Assembly: GCA_033439765.1 (NCBI GenBank) | Contig: JAULSN010000008.1 | Coordinates: 2,666,001 to 2,730,000 of the forward strand | Source: Lasiosphaeria ovina | Lineage: Eukaryota; Ascomycota; Sordariomycetes; Sordariales; Lasiosphaeriaceae | Direction: 5' to 3' | Length of the DNA stretch: 64,000 nt | In this document: piece after piece, positions 9,939 through 21,100 of the stretch | How the letters are laid out: the number at the start of each line of letters is the position of its first letter | How positions within the stretch are numbered: position 1 is the first letter of the stretch | Notes under the pieces: generated by a model | Told to the model about the DNA's origin: nothing | The model's database searches: none | What the model saw: the letters and a program-made list of their open reading frames with translations, nothing else | Program-made: the position numbers and the translations under genes

Positions 9939-11859
9939 TCAACCAATGTGCGGAAAGTACAAAGACCAGGCCGGGGTCACGAAAGCGGAATCCGGCGCGT
10001 ACGGCAGAGACAGGAAGGACCCGACAACGAGATAGCAGCGCGCAAAGAGGAACAGCAGCCCCGGCGCGACGACAAGCGACACGAACACAATATACATCAC
10101 CGCCACGCGGGCCCGCGATAACAAATCCACCAAGCTCAACTGCTCTTGGTGGCTCAGCGGCAGCAATCGGTCGGCGATTCCTATAACTACCCGTGGCACT
10201 CGCTCGAGCCAGTTGAGCAGCGTAACCGCGGCGCAAATAATGACTCCTGACACAGCGACGCCGAGCCCGCTGACGCGCCAGAGGATCTCGTAGGCGCGGC
10301 TGGGAAACGGGCCGTTCCAAGCCAGCAGGTGCCAGCCGCCGTAGAGCGTTGACACGGCGACGAGCTGCAAGGCCAGGCTCAGGTAGTGGTGTTTCCCCAC
10401 CTCCCAGTTGCTGCTGCGGGCCACGACCCAGTCCACGTGCCGCGGGTCGTCGCTCCAAGGGGTGTAGCCCGCCATGCCCACCATCCGCTCGTACTGCAGG
10501 ATGTTGCGGCCGAGCTCCGTTGATGGCGCGGCCCGCCGCAGCAGCAACATCTCTCGGGACACGTCGACGACAGCCCCGAAAGGCAGCCTCGAGCTGTATG
10601 CAAACCCTGGGCCCTCCCTATGGCCCATAGACAGCGTGTAAGGCGGTAGATCGTCCGGGAGGCGAGTGAGGTCATCGAGGAGGTCCTCGAAGCCAGGGTT
10701 ATTGAAGCCCTGGTTGTGCCGGTAGCGCTGCGTTTGGGGCGATAAGAGCCGGCGCGGTCTCAGGCGGCCCACCCGCGTCAGCCAGCGGACTTTGAAGCGG
10801 ATCGCGAACCTAGCCAGGCGACCCTTGGACTTGATCAGCTCCTCGTCAACGCGCAGGGAGACGCGTTGCCCGAGCTCACTCGAGAGGAACATAGCGGCGC
10901 ATATAGATGCGGCTTCTTGGTCGTCGACGGGGATCAGCACGGGCTGGTCGACGTCGAGCGGCTTGTCCCACCACACCAGGTAGACGACGAGCGCGCAGAA
11001 GGCGTGCGCGAACGTGTTGATCTCGAGTAGCGTGACGGCGAGCCCCAGGCCCAGCCGACTGAGGAAGTGCACGCAGAAGTAAGCGGCCTGGGCGCAGATC
11101 AGCGTCTTGGCGAGGTGGTTAGCCTTGCTCTTGTCACGGATCTGCTCGGCCGAAAGGTTTGGCCACAGGTCGGGCCGCGCGTTGGCGAGCCATTCCACGG
11201 CCTTGGGCGTAAGCACGAGCCGCGTCCGGCCGTTGGGCAGCGGCGGCAGGAGGTCGGGTCGTCGAGACAGGTCGAGCGCGAACCCGCCCATTAGCGCGAA
11301 GAAGCCGTGCGTGGCTGTCCAGTCAGGGCAAGGCCCTCGAGGGGCGGGTTCGTGGGAGCTGGCCCTTTCGAGTTCGATCGACCGTGATCTGTCTGACGAG
11401 TCGTTCTCAACAGCTGGTGAGTTGGTGCTCAGCAGGACCAAAAGTCTCCACATGCTCGGCTTTGCCACAGGTGACCATGGCTCTGTCTCTGCGTCCGATC
11501 CGTTCACCATGCTTGCGCAGAGTTTCTTTTGTTCGGACCTCTGCAACAAGGCTATGAAGGCGATCTGCCTCGTCTTGGGGGTCAGTCACCCCTCAGATGA
11601 TTTGACTTGTGTCGGGGCTGTAGCGATGACAGAGACATACAATTTCGGGCGCCACAAGGCCGACAATGAGCCAGCGTGTCTTCCGCCACAGCTGCTTCCC
11701 GCCTTTGCCGTGCTCAGGGACGTTGAGGTGGAGGGCGCTCCAGATGCACAGGGAGAGGGTCAGGATACAGGTCGACAGGATGCTCCAGGTGCCGCGACCT
11801 TGAGGCTCGGGTCGCCACGCAGCGCCATTCACAGGCTCGCTGCCCAGCGGGCTCCACAT
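9939..11859 (-). CDS. Fungal multipass membrane protein of unknown function
   Basis: Two exons, 11859..11641 and 11564..9939, joined by a GTATGT...GGCAG intron, give 614 residues. Exon 1 carries RGTWSILSTCILT, then HLNVPEH and VAPEI, the usual opening of a large family of fungal integral membrane proteins. Exon 2 has the shared TATHGFFALMGGFA segment, IRDKSKANHLAK, and LEINTFAHAFCALVVYLVWW followed by KPLDVDQP. Several later hydrophobic stretches (for example VAVSGVIICAAVTLL, YIVFVSLVVAPGLLFLF) are probable membrane helices. I know no function for this family. ATG 11859 was chosen because it is the first ATG in the frame. It is convergent with the cyclase gene and divergent from the thioesterase. 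Confidence 0.8.
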
Positions 11860-13218
11860 GGGTAATACTGAGCTGGCTGTATTGACGGATACCAAAATGA
11901 ATACCTAGGTAGCTCGGATGCGGTGTGCGAGATGCGTGAGGAGTTCTATAATTACCGCGTCACCTTTCCCAACGGTGTCGGCCCGTTGGGTGGGTTGGGA
12001 ACAGGTGCCGCCGAAGGGCTGACCCTGAAAAACGCCTACTAGGCAGATGAGTGACTGCTGCGCTCTCAGTTTGGCTTAGTTCGCCGCGGCCTGGCCAGCT
12101 GGCAGCTGCCAAGACGAGGCAGCTTCTCAAGCAGGCTCCGGCGATGAGCCGAAACGTGGATGTAAATGAAGACCCCGCATCGAAAAATAGAAGCTATGCG
12201 GAAACAATATGCATCCGTTTCAGAGCAACACAGATCGCGGGCTTTATTTTTCTTTGTTTTCCTCAGACGAGACCCCTTTTTGTTGCCCGGACAGCCGCCA
12301 TGTGCTGCCGGCCCGTTACCAGCTGTCAGCCCGCAAGATATGCGCATCCCCCTTCAGCATGTCAGGACGTTGTTGATGGCAAAATCTGCCGTGCTCATGA
12401 TAAAGGGTCAATGCTGGCTACCCAGAGCTTGACGAACGCGCCGTAAAGAGCGGGCAGCATGAAGGCGCCCAGGTTGAACAGGAGGGTGCCGGCGTTCTGG
12501 TTGCCACGTCGACGGCCGCCATGGCTCGGAGAAGGGCAAGGCCCATCCATGAAGGGTTCGGCCCCGCAGGCTTCAGCCCCATCTTGGGAATGTGCTTCGC
12601 CGCCGCCGCCGCCGCCGCCGTCACGACGGGGGTCGGTGTCGTCTTTGGCCAACATGGTGTCGCCAGCGTGGCCTTGACGCACGAGATGAGGAGGCGAACA
12701 TGACGGCTGCATCAGGTGGGGGTGTTGTAGATGATATATGCAATGCAAGTGAACATTGTCGATCTTACATGCATTTGCATGAGAGCGTGTAATAATGGAA
12801 CTGCCCGCAAGAGACATGGTGGCGGGCGAGGGCATACACTGTGCCGCCGGCCCGAGGCCAGCTGTCGGCTCTTGAACCCTGCAGCTGAAAAAACGCCCCT
12901 CACGCAAGCTTCCGATCTCACTCCGACTCCGAGTCGGAATACCCGCACTCAAAATTCACATGCCAACCGGTCTCGACGGCGCCTTGAGATCATCGCCCCA
13001 GTTCTCTCGATACCGGCCTGCAGAGTGCTCGTCGTGCAGATTGGATCTCGGGGGTAGTTCCGACTGTGCAGTGCGAACCGAGTCATTTCCAGCCCACACA
13101 TCGAGTCGATCAGCCATCTGTCGCCAAAACTCATCAAAAACCACACAACGACTAGGCCGACCACACAAGAGTGTGAAAAATACAAAAGAAAACAAGAGAG
13201 AAAAAAGAGGTCAGGAAC
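11860..13218. other. Divergent spacer with a transporter relic
   Basis: Spacer of 1.36 kb between the membrane-protein and thioesterase genes. It contains a probable gene fragment at 12395-12660 (separate entry), a perfect TACCTAGGTA palindrome near 11902, and low-complexity GCC repeats near 12600. Confidence 0.5.
12395..12660 (-). pseudogene. Possible relic of a fungal MATE-like transporter N-terminus
   Basis: The minus-strand frame reads [19 protein letters not shown] then [11 protein letters not shown] before a stop at 12395. This resembles, from memory, the N-terminal segment of a fungal transporter family. The expected following segments are missing, the frame upstream is low-complexity (Ala/Gly runs from GCC repeats), and no downstream exon is visible. 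I read it as a truncated remnant. The family assignment is tentative. Confidence 0.35.
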
Positions 13219-13776
13219 ATGGCAGAACCCACGCCCGCGCCCGCGCCCGCGCCCACACCGACCCCCCCTCTCATCCTCGCGCCCGCCGGCTCGCCATCCG
13301 ACCCGTCAATCCTGGCGCACGTGCAGGGGGTGTGGGACCGGATCCGGCCGGACTCGGCCATCTACGGGATCCTACTCTCCGAGATCCGGCTGGTGTCTGC
13401 GGCGCGGGGCCGGGTGGTGGCTCTGCTAGACCTGGCACCCGTGCACCTCAACAGCAAGCGCATCCTGCACGGGGCGGTCAGCGGCACGCTGTGCGACTGG
13501 GCGGGCGGCATGGCCATCGCGAGCACGGGCGCCGACCGCACCGGCGTCAGCACCGACATGCACGTGTCCTTCGTGTCGCCCGCCCGCGAGGGCGACACCC
13601 TCGAGATCGAGGCCTGGGTCACGCGCGCCGGCAAGAGCCTCGGCTTCACGGCGTTCGAGATTCGCAAGGTCGTCCCTGCTGGCAGTGGTGCAAAGGGCCC
13701 CGTCGTCGCGTCGGGGAGCCATACGAAGTATCTCAACTTTTACCAGCCGCCGCCGCCGAGCAATCAGAGTGGCTAA
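13219..13776 (+). CDS. Hotdog-fold thioesterase (PaaI/ACOT13-like)
   Basis: Single exon, 185 residues. After a Pro/Ala-rich leader (residues 2-22, from a GCCCGC repeat) comes a 4HBT hotdog domain, about 45-165. It has the helix-capping HGAVSGTLCDWAGGMAI segment near 92-108 (the HGG-type active-site loop), VSTDMHVSFVSPAREGDTL, and a final strand ending in KYLNF. The family hydrolyses acyl-CoA thioesters, often medium or long chain, as small homotetramers in the cytosol or mitochondria. The leader is not a convincing mitochondrial presequence. ATG 13219 is the first in frame. The gene is convergent with the P-type ATPase, 323 bp away. Confidence 0.87.
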   Translation: MAEPTPAPAPAPTPTPPLILAPAGSPSDPSILAHVQGVWDRIRPDSAIYGILLSEIRLVSAARGRVVALLDLAPVHLNSKRILHGAVSGTLCDWAGGMAIASTGADRTGVSTDMHVSFVSPAREGDTLEIEAWVTRAGKSLGFTAFEIRKVVPAGSGAKGPVVASGSHTKYLNFYQPPPPSNQSG

Positions 13777-14099
13777 GCTGCTTCCTGTCTTGTATACCTA
13801 TCGCGAGCAATAGAACTAGAAAGGGGGTTTATTGCTATTCTGGCAATAGATAAATAGAGATCAGATGAGAAAAGTAGACTAGAAAGGTGGTTGTTAGATA
13901 GTTATCATTCTGGACCCCCCATCCCTTGACATTCTCAGATGGAATGCCTAGCAGCAAAGACGAAAGAAATCCCAGCCAGCGTATAGCCAAGCAAGCATAC
14001 TGAGTAGCGACCCCCGTCGGCCCCGTTTCAGAGCCTGTCAGCCTCACCGCTAGTCCAGACTCTTCGCCGTGCCGGGCTCTTTGTCCCAGGCCAGCTTCC
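13777..14099. other. Convergent 3' spacer
   Basis: Region of 323 bp between the stop codons of the thioesterase and the P-type ATPase. It should carry both 3' ends. Nothing else seen. Confidence 0.6.
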
Positions 14100-17000
14100 T
14101 CACCAGGCCACCCGGGCAAAGAAGCCCTTTGGCCGGGTTCTGACAAGGAACTTGCGGCCCTCGTCCAGCACGAGAAGGCCCAGGCCGAACGCCATGGGCA
14201 GGAACCAGTGCTCGGCCGGCACGGGCGCTGTGCCCAGCACCGTCTGCAGCGCCGGGATGTACAGCCAGAAGAAGGCCATGCCGAGCGCGAACAGGATGGC
14301 CGGGAACAGGTAGTAGTTTCTCGTCTCCTTCTTGAACAGCGGCGGGTGCTGGAAGATGGACAGCCGGCGGGTGCGCACCGCCAAGAGGTTGAACCATTGC
14401 CTGTTTTCACGTCAATTAGCAAGAGGACCGACACCCAAGATTATTGCACAGGGAAAAGCGCAACATACATCACCACGAGCGTCACAAAGTAGACGGAGCT
14501 AGCCTCGTTCAGCTTCTGGGCGTAATAGTCCGGGTCGATGGTGTCGCGCAGGTTGCCAAACGAGAACCAGATGTCGTTGAAGGCGATGCCGTTGCGCTCG
14601 AGGTACCAGTACGCCATGGCGAATGACGCCACCGTCTCGAGCACGCCCACCACGCCGTAGCTCTGCACGATGAGCTTCCAGTCCACGAGCCGGTCGACGC
14701 CAATCTTGCGCGGCGGCCGCAGGAGCACGTCGGCCTCAGGCGTTTCGTACGCCAGCGCCGTCGCCGCCAGGCAGTCGGTAAAGCAACTGTGCGCACACGT
14801 CAGTCCATGAATGACCATCCTCCCCAATCCGATTGAAGGGGGGGGGGGGGCATGTCACATCACAGTTGACTAACTTACCAGATGATGATCATGAGAAAGC
14901 TGCTCAGGATCTGGGGCACGCCGAACACGACGTTGGTCAGCACGGGCCAGAACTCGCTGAAGCTGCCGGCGGGGAGCAGGTAGGCGATGGTCTTCTTGAG
15001 GTTGTCGAACATCATGCGGCCGAAGCGCAGAGCCTCGACCATACTCGAAAACGAGTCGAGCAGCACCATGTCGGCGGCCTCGACGGCGATGTCGCTGCCG
15101 CTGCCCACGGCGATGCCGATGTCGGCGGCCCGCAGCGCCGGCGCGTCGTTGACGCCGTCGCCCGTCATGCCGACCACGTGGCCGCGCGCCTGCAGCTCGC
15201 GCACGATGCGCAGCTTCTGCTCCGGTGTCGTGCGCGCAAACACCACCTCCGTGTACGCCGCCACCAGCCAGTCCCACTGCGCGTCGTTCATCGACATGAG
15301 GTCGGACCCGGTCAGCACGACGGACGTTGACCCTGTCGACGCGTCCTCTTCCGGCGTGTGGTCGCCCTTCTTCCGTTCTTTTACCATCGGCTCCCTGGAT
15401 AGCGCCGCCACACTGTCGACGGCACTGTTTGGGTGGGTGATGATGCCGCAGTCTCTGGCGATGGCTTGGGCCGTGAGGGCAAAATCTCCGGTAACCTAAG
15501 TAGCCAAAAACAAACCAACAGTCAGCCATGGCGGGATACAGACCTTGAGTGCTCATTCATTCATTCCGCCACTGACCATGAAAATGCGGATGCCGGCTCT
15601 GCGCAGCGTCCTGATGACCTCCGGAATCTCCTGGCGCGGTGGGTCGGCAATCGCCACCATACCGACGAGGGTCAGCCCACCCCTTGCTTGCTCCAGCATG
15701 CAGTCCTCAAAGGTAGCTGACGACGGGGAACACGTAATTGCCGATTTTGAGATTGTCTTGTGGGCAAGAAGCAGGACCCGGCGTCCTTTGGCAGACCACT
15801 CGTTCTTGATCTTGTCCATGGTCTGTCGCGCCGCGGCGGTCAAGCTCAACGCCACGCCCGAAGTGCCTGTGTAATTCGTGCATCGGTCAAGCAAGATCTC
15901 TGGGGCCCCCTTGATGGTGAGAAGCCTACGTTTCCGTTGAGCGTCAGTCAGTCAGGTCGGTCCAGCATCAACTGCAGATGGTCGACTTACATGTCGCCAG
16001 GCTCAAAGATGGCCGCAGTTGCATTGGGGACAGCGAGGCTCAGCCCGTCGGGGCTGGTATAGCCGATTACTCTGATCATGAACTTGTTCTTGCTATTGAA
16101 CGCCAGGTTGAACTTTGTGGCCCAGCAGTTCTTCAACTGCGAGACCGGGCCGAGGCTCTCGGAAAAGCGAAGGATTGCTTGGTCGGTGGCATCTCCGTGG
16201 ATCTTGCGGTGGGCAAGCGGCAAATGCCTAGTGATGGCATCAAACTCGCCCGCGTTGCACAGTCCAGAGACACTCCGGAGCTGATCAAGCGCGTTGCTTG
16301 CCATGCCTCCCTCGGCCGTACGATCGGCTACGAGAGTGTCACGGGCTTCGTCCGCGCTCATCTGCCGGCCCCCAATCGCGCAGTCTGTGACAACCATTTT
16401 GTTCTGCGGAAATTTTAGCTATCAAAGCTGGCTGTGAAATGACAGCTGGCATGGACCAACCTCTGTGAGCGTTCCAGTCTTATCGGAGCAGATGACAGAC
16501 ACGCAGCCCAGAGTCTCGACCGTCTTCAGAGACTTGCAGAGGACCTTGTTCTTGCGCATCATGTTGGCGCTGATGGTGAGACTGGCAGTCAAGGCGACCG
16601 GAAGGCCTTCGGGGATGAAAGCCACGGCAACCGACACGAGCGAGACTATCAGAGTCGGAACATTGATCCAGTTGGGGTAGCTTTTTCTCAGCCAGGCCGC
16701 CCTTGAAAACAATATTGGTCAGTGCCTGATCAGTTATAGCAATAGGAGCATCATGCAGCTGCTGGCTAGGCTTCCTCACCAAAGGATGATGACCAAGAGT
16801 ATCATGGAGAACATAATGGAGCAGATGACGAGGACAAAGTTGAGCACTTCGCGTTCCAGGGGTGTCATTTCAGTCTTGGGCTCGTTTGACAGCGTGGCGA
16901 TGCGACCAAAGACGGTGCGGTTTCCCGTTGCGACCACGACGCCGGTGCAAGTGCCCGAGGCGCAGTGGGTGCCTTGGAGGCCAATGTTCTTCGTTTCAAG

Positions 17001-18131
17001 GTAGTTTTGGTCTGTTCCCTCGACGGTTGCCACCAACGGGACAGATTCACCTATTGAGACGATGCGGTTAATTAGTGGGAGGTTGACAAGGAGCGCAACG
17101 GATTCAGGGACTGCCTTACCTGTGAGAACCGAGCGATCAAACTTTGCATCAGATGATACCTGAACGAATCTCACGTCGGCTGGCAGTTTGTTGCCGGCCT
17201 TTATGATGATGACGTCGCCGGGGACAAGGTCGGCCGCCATGGCCGAGACCAGGGCGCTGTCCCGAGTAACCAGGCACTCGTTCGGGATCATGGTCTTGAT
17301 TGATGCCATGACGCGTGACGAAGACCAGTCTTGCCACATGTTGAACGCGGCTTGGATGAAGAATACTGCAAGCAACACGATGGCAAGAGCGAGGTTAGCC
17401 GGAGCGGGCGGCTGCCCCAGCGGCTTCCAGGCGACGAAGACGAGGATTGAGCCGACGAGAAGCACGGATCCGAACCCCTTGAAAAAGTATCCCATGGTCT
17501 GCTGGATTCGGTGGCTCTCGGACGAGGACGGCGTATTCTTCCCGTACTTGACCGTCCTTCGTTCGACCTGCTCGCTGGACAACCCTTGGTCTACGGACGT
17601 GGACAGGCGCCGGACGGCCTCGTCCACCGACACGGTATGCCATTCGAGATCGGCAAGATCTGCGATTCAAAGCCGTCGCTATCAGTCGTGTCTCTTGTTT
17701 AGAAGATGCGTCACTGGAGCAAATCGAAAAAAATGCATAATTACCAGTAGTGGCGGCTTTCTGTGCTTTCTTTGCGGCCTCGCCTTTGCGGTTGTAGTCG
17801 TCAATGTCGATAGAACTAGGAGGCAAGAGATGTTAGCGAGGCTGTCTTGAATCACCATCCATCTACTGTGGCTGCCCTCGCACAGTATGACTTACATTGT
17901 CCGGTACTGGATCGGCAGAGCAGTTGACGGACTCACGGGCCCGGTGTTGGAGTGGACGCTGCGAATCGAGAGCGAGCTCTGCGAGTGATTGCGACGCAGG
18001 CCCGGACCGCCAGTGGGATCAGCTGGGCGACCGCCTTCTACGTCCACCTCGTCGTCCCGCCAGCGAACCCGGTCGGGGCCGCGGTGGGAGCGAGAAGGAG
18101 GCACTGGGGGTTTATCCTCTGGCTCCCCCAT
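14100..18131 (-). CDS. P-type cation ATPase, fungal Na+/K+-ATPase alpha-like
   Basis: Ten exons: 18131..17896, 17815..17745, 17659..17120, 17050..16780, 16701..16461, 16403..15991, 15925..15577, 15495..14879, 14786..14469, 14400..14100. They join in frame to 1118 residues. Catalytic motifs are complete: TGES at 282-285 (split by intron 3), PEGLP at 403-407 in membrane helix 4, DKTGTLT with the phosphorylated Asp446, KGAPE near 596-600, MVTGD near 706-710 and TGDGVNDAP at 818-826. The C-terminal membrane helices lie in exons 8-10. It resembles the fungal P2C group (ACU/PAT type) related to animal Na+/K+-ATPase, whose studied members take up K+ or Na+ with high affinity. The ion here is inferred. 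The N-terminal 78 residues are charged and probably cytosolic. Confidence 0.9.
17051..17119 (-). other. Stop-free 69-bp intron within the TGES motif
   Basis: Donor GTAAGG at 17119 and acceptor ATAG ending at 17051. The length is a multiple of three and contains no in-frame stop, so an unspliced transcript would still translate, with 23 extra residues between TG and ES of the actuator loop. Splicing is supported because only the spliced form restores the invariant TGES. Confidence 0.85.
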
Positions 18132-21100
18132 CCTGACGGCGCTCGTGCAAATTGGGGAGGCGATGGGCCCGAGGCGAGGGTCGGCGGTGGAGATAGGAAA
18201 TGGACGAGCAAGACGACAACCGGCGAGAAATGGAGAGAGGTGTGTCTGTGGTTGAGAAGGAGGAGCTACCGTCTCCCCCTATTCTTATACTTGATGGAAG
18301 CGGTGTGATACAGGACCGACCCCATTAGTCCAGAGACTGGACTCGGCAAAGGCTCACTCCAAGTCGGGTGGCACTACTGGTCCAGCATCCGGACTTAGGT
18401 CGCAGAGAGAAGCGACCGAAGGTGGCTCAAAGGTTCTTGACGATACTGGACCGCTCGAACCAAAGAAAAACCGCAAAGGCCGATAAGTAATCCCCTGCAA
18501 ATAATGCTCTGCTCGACCACCAAGGCGGTCAGGGACGGGGACTCGCGGCAACCTACTACGTACAATAAACTACCTTACTCTAGATTGGGTCAAAAGGCCC
18601 GAGAGATGCCCCGGTTTTGGCGGACTGTTGCAGCATCCATATTATTCTTGCCCCGAAAGTCAACAGCCGACAGGTGTGGGTGTGGCCCGTAATTAGGTCG
18701 TTGGAGGGAAATGGAACAGAGTGCGGCTGTAAAGATCACATCTTCCATGTCGTGTCCCATCGTCACTTCCAGCTTGTTGCGACTTGCTGGTAAACGGATG
18801 GAATGTAACAATGAAACGGCTTTGGTCCGGACTTGCGACTCGCGCGGCAGTCGACCAAATCATTTTTTTTCTCTAAGGGAAGACACTAGAGCGAAAATGC
18901 CGCATCAAACCGAGAATAAACCAAGGTGGCCTGCTTAAAACAGTAGACCACAAACTGAAAGGAGACCGAGATGGCTAACAAACCGGCAACTTGTTCGGTC
19001 AGGAAGGGGAGGCGGGAGTGGCAGTTCAGTTCGTTGTCTGGGCCCTCTGGGGAGGCGTCGAGCTTCCCAATGCCCGGCGCTTGGCCGATGCAGCGCACAC
19101 ACGTGGCAACGGTCGGTACAGCAGTAACAGGGACGGGTAAATCTCTCATAATTGGCTTACGGGAGGAGCCACAGGGAGACGAGGTCTCGCTGCTAGCTGC
19201 TACCGAGAACATGGTCATATTAAGGTTTGGCTAGGGCTAGCTCCTGCGCCCCCAGCGATGAATGCATGCAGGGAGCTTGGACCCCCGGATACTATCTCTT
19301 GTTGGAGGCTGCAGGAGCGGCACACACCAAACGCGCTCTCCCAACCTCGTATCCTAGCGCAAGCCGGCCATCCATCCCTTTCTTTCTTTCTTCCTTTGTT
19401 TTGGATGGCGCGCACCCCAGATCCCATTCTTGGTCTCGTCACGTTCTCGCCCTAGGCTCGGCTGGGCCGCTTGCCTACATCACTAGGCCCAAAGTCTAGC
19501 TTCTTCGTAGTTACTGCGCGTAGGTACGGATACCACAGCTTTGCCCACCTTCTCTCCCATGGAAGCTCTTCTTTTCGCAGCTCCGAGGGGTATCTGAAGC
19601 TCGTAGCTGCAAGTCGAATCGAGCCTCCCTGCCATGACATGCGCCTTCGTCTCCTCCCCATCCACCCCCCTCTTCAAAAGCCGGTATTTTTCTCGTCCCC
19701 ACATTCAATTCAAGCTCCATAGCCCCTGTCGCGTTTCCCGGCTCCACGGGTGGGGCAAAGCCACAAACGGCGGCCTCCCATCCGAACCCCTGTTGACCGT
19801 CTCTTTACGCGTCTAGCACTGGGACTGAGAGACTCACTGGTGCTCCTCACTCAACAGTCATGAGGTGAAAGAGAATTAGACTTCCCCTTCCCTTGACCTA
19901 ATTACAAAAGAAAAGAGTGAATGATTGCCTCGCATTAACCCCTGCCGGCACCACGAGCACTGCCACCTCGACTGTGCGCTATCCGCCATGGCGCTACCCG
20001 CCATGGCGCTACCGGCTCGGAAATACACTACGGTAGGGACTGCAGTAATTGTTACTAGCACGTATCCCTTTAGGTCTTGTGCTTCCCACCCCAGCGTATT
20101 GCTCTCTCTCTCGTGCAGCACACGAACGGAAATAAGCCGATGGATGGGTGGGTGGGTTTCCCAAAACGGCAGCCCGGGCCAACAAAAAAAAAAAAAAACC
20201 TGCGTCCTGGCTTTGCATTGCAACTTTCCCTAGACGTGACATGCGGGCAGTAAGCAAGCAACTGACTGCATCGAGGATTCGATGGTGGCCCATCCACCAT
20301 CCATCGCCGGTTTCTTTTATCTAATTAATCTCGACGATTTGTGTGGATTCTTGTGTAAAGACGGAGGCCTCCCACCAGCTCCCAGGCCCATTAAACCGAC
20401 CCCCCGGCTTGAATCATGAAAATATAACATGAGCGATTTTTATATCGTAGTTGACGGGATGCAGTTTCCGGCCTAGATGCCACCTAGGTGAGAGAAGCCG
20501 AGAGTAATTGGACGACTCTTATCATGACATTCATCTCATCTCATCTCATCCCTCCTTTCGTTGCCTCGCCCCGCCCACATGTCTGCAATACATTGGATGG
20601 AGTGTGGGTGGGAACTCGATGATTTGGGGTATTCACATGCCATCTTCCCACGCCTGTTCCCTCTTCTCTTCCCTCTTTCTTTCCCCTCTGCCTTCTTCTT
20701 TCGGTTCCGGGGACCTGAACCGTGTCAATGTGCGACCGCGGAAGCCTTTTTCTCATTCGCCCCTCGTGGTAAGAGTCGATAGTTCGAAACGAGGTCGTCA
20801 TTCAGGTGAAGGCTGTCTTTCAATACTAATGCAATGGCCCGTGCTGTTTCCATCTCTAAATATCTCTTGTGTTTTCCCTCCAGCTTCTCGGGACTTCCTC
20901 CAAAGTTAGCCCATTTTGTTTGTTGAGATGAAATCTGGACGCACTGGTCCTTGATTTTCCCCTCAAAAGAACTCTGCATGTTACATTCTACCGCGCTCAT
21001 GGATCTCTTGCCTAAAGGGTATCTACCTCATCAGACGGCGGGAAGTGAGATGGTCAAATGTCTTGAGTACAACCTGCTAGAGAAGATAAGGCTCAACTAT

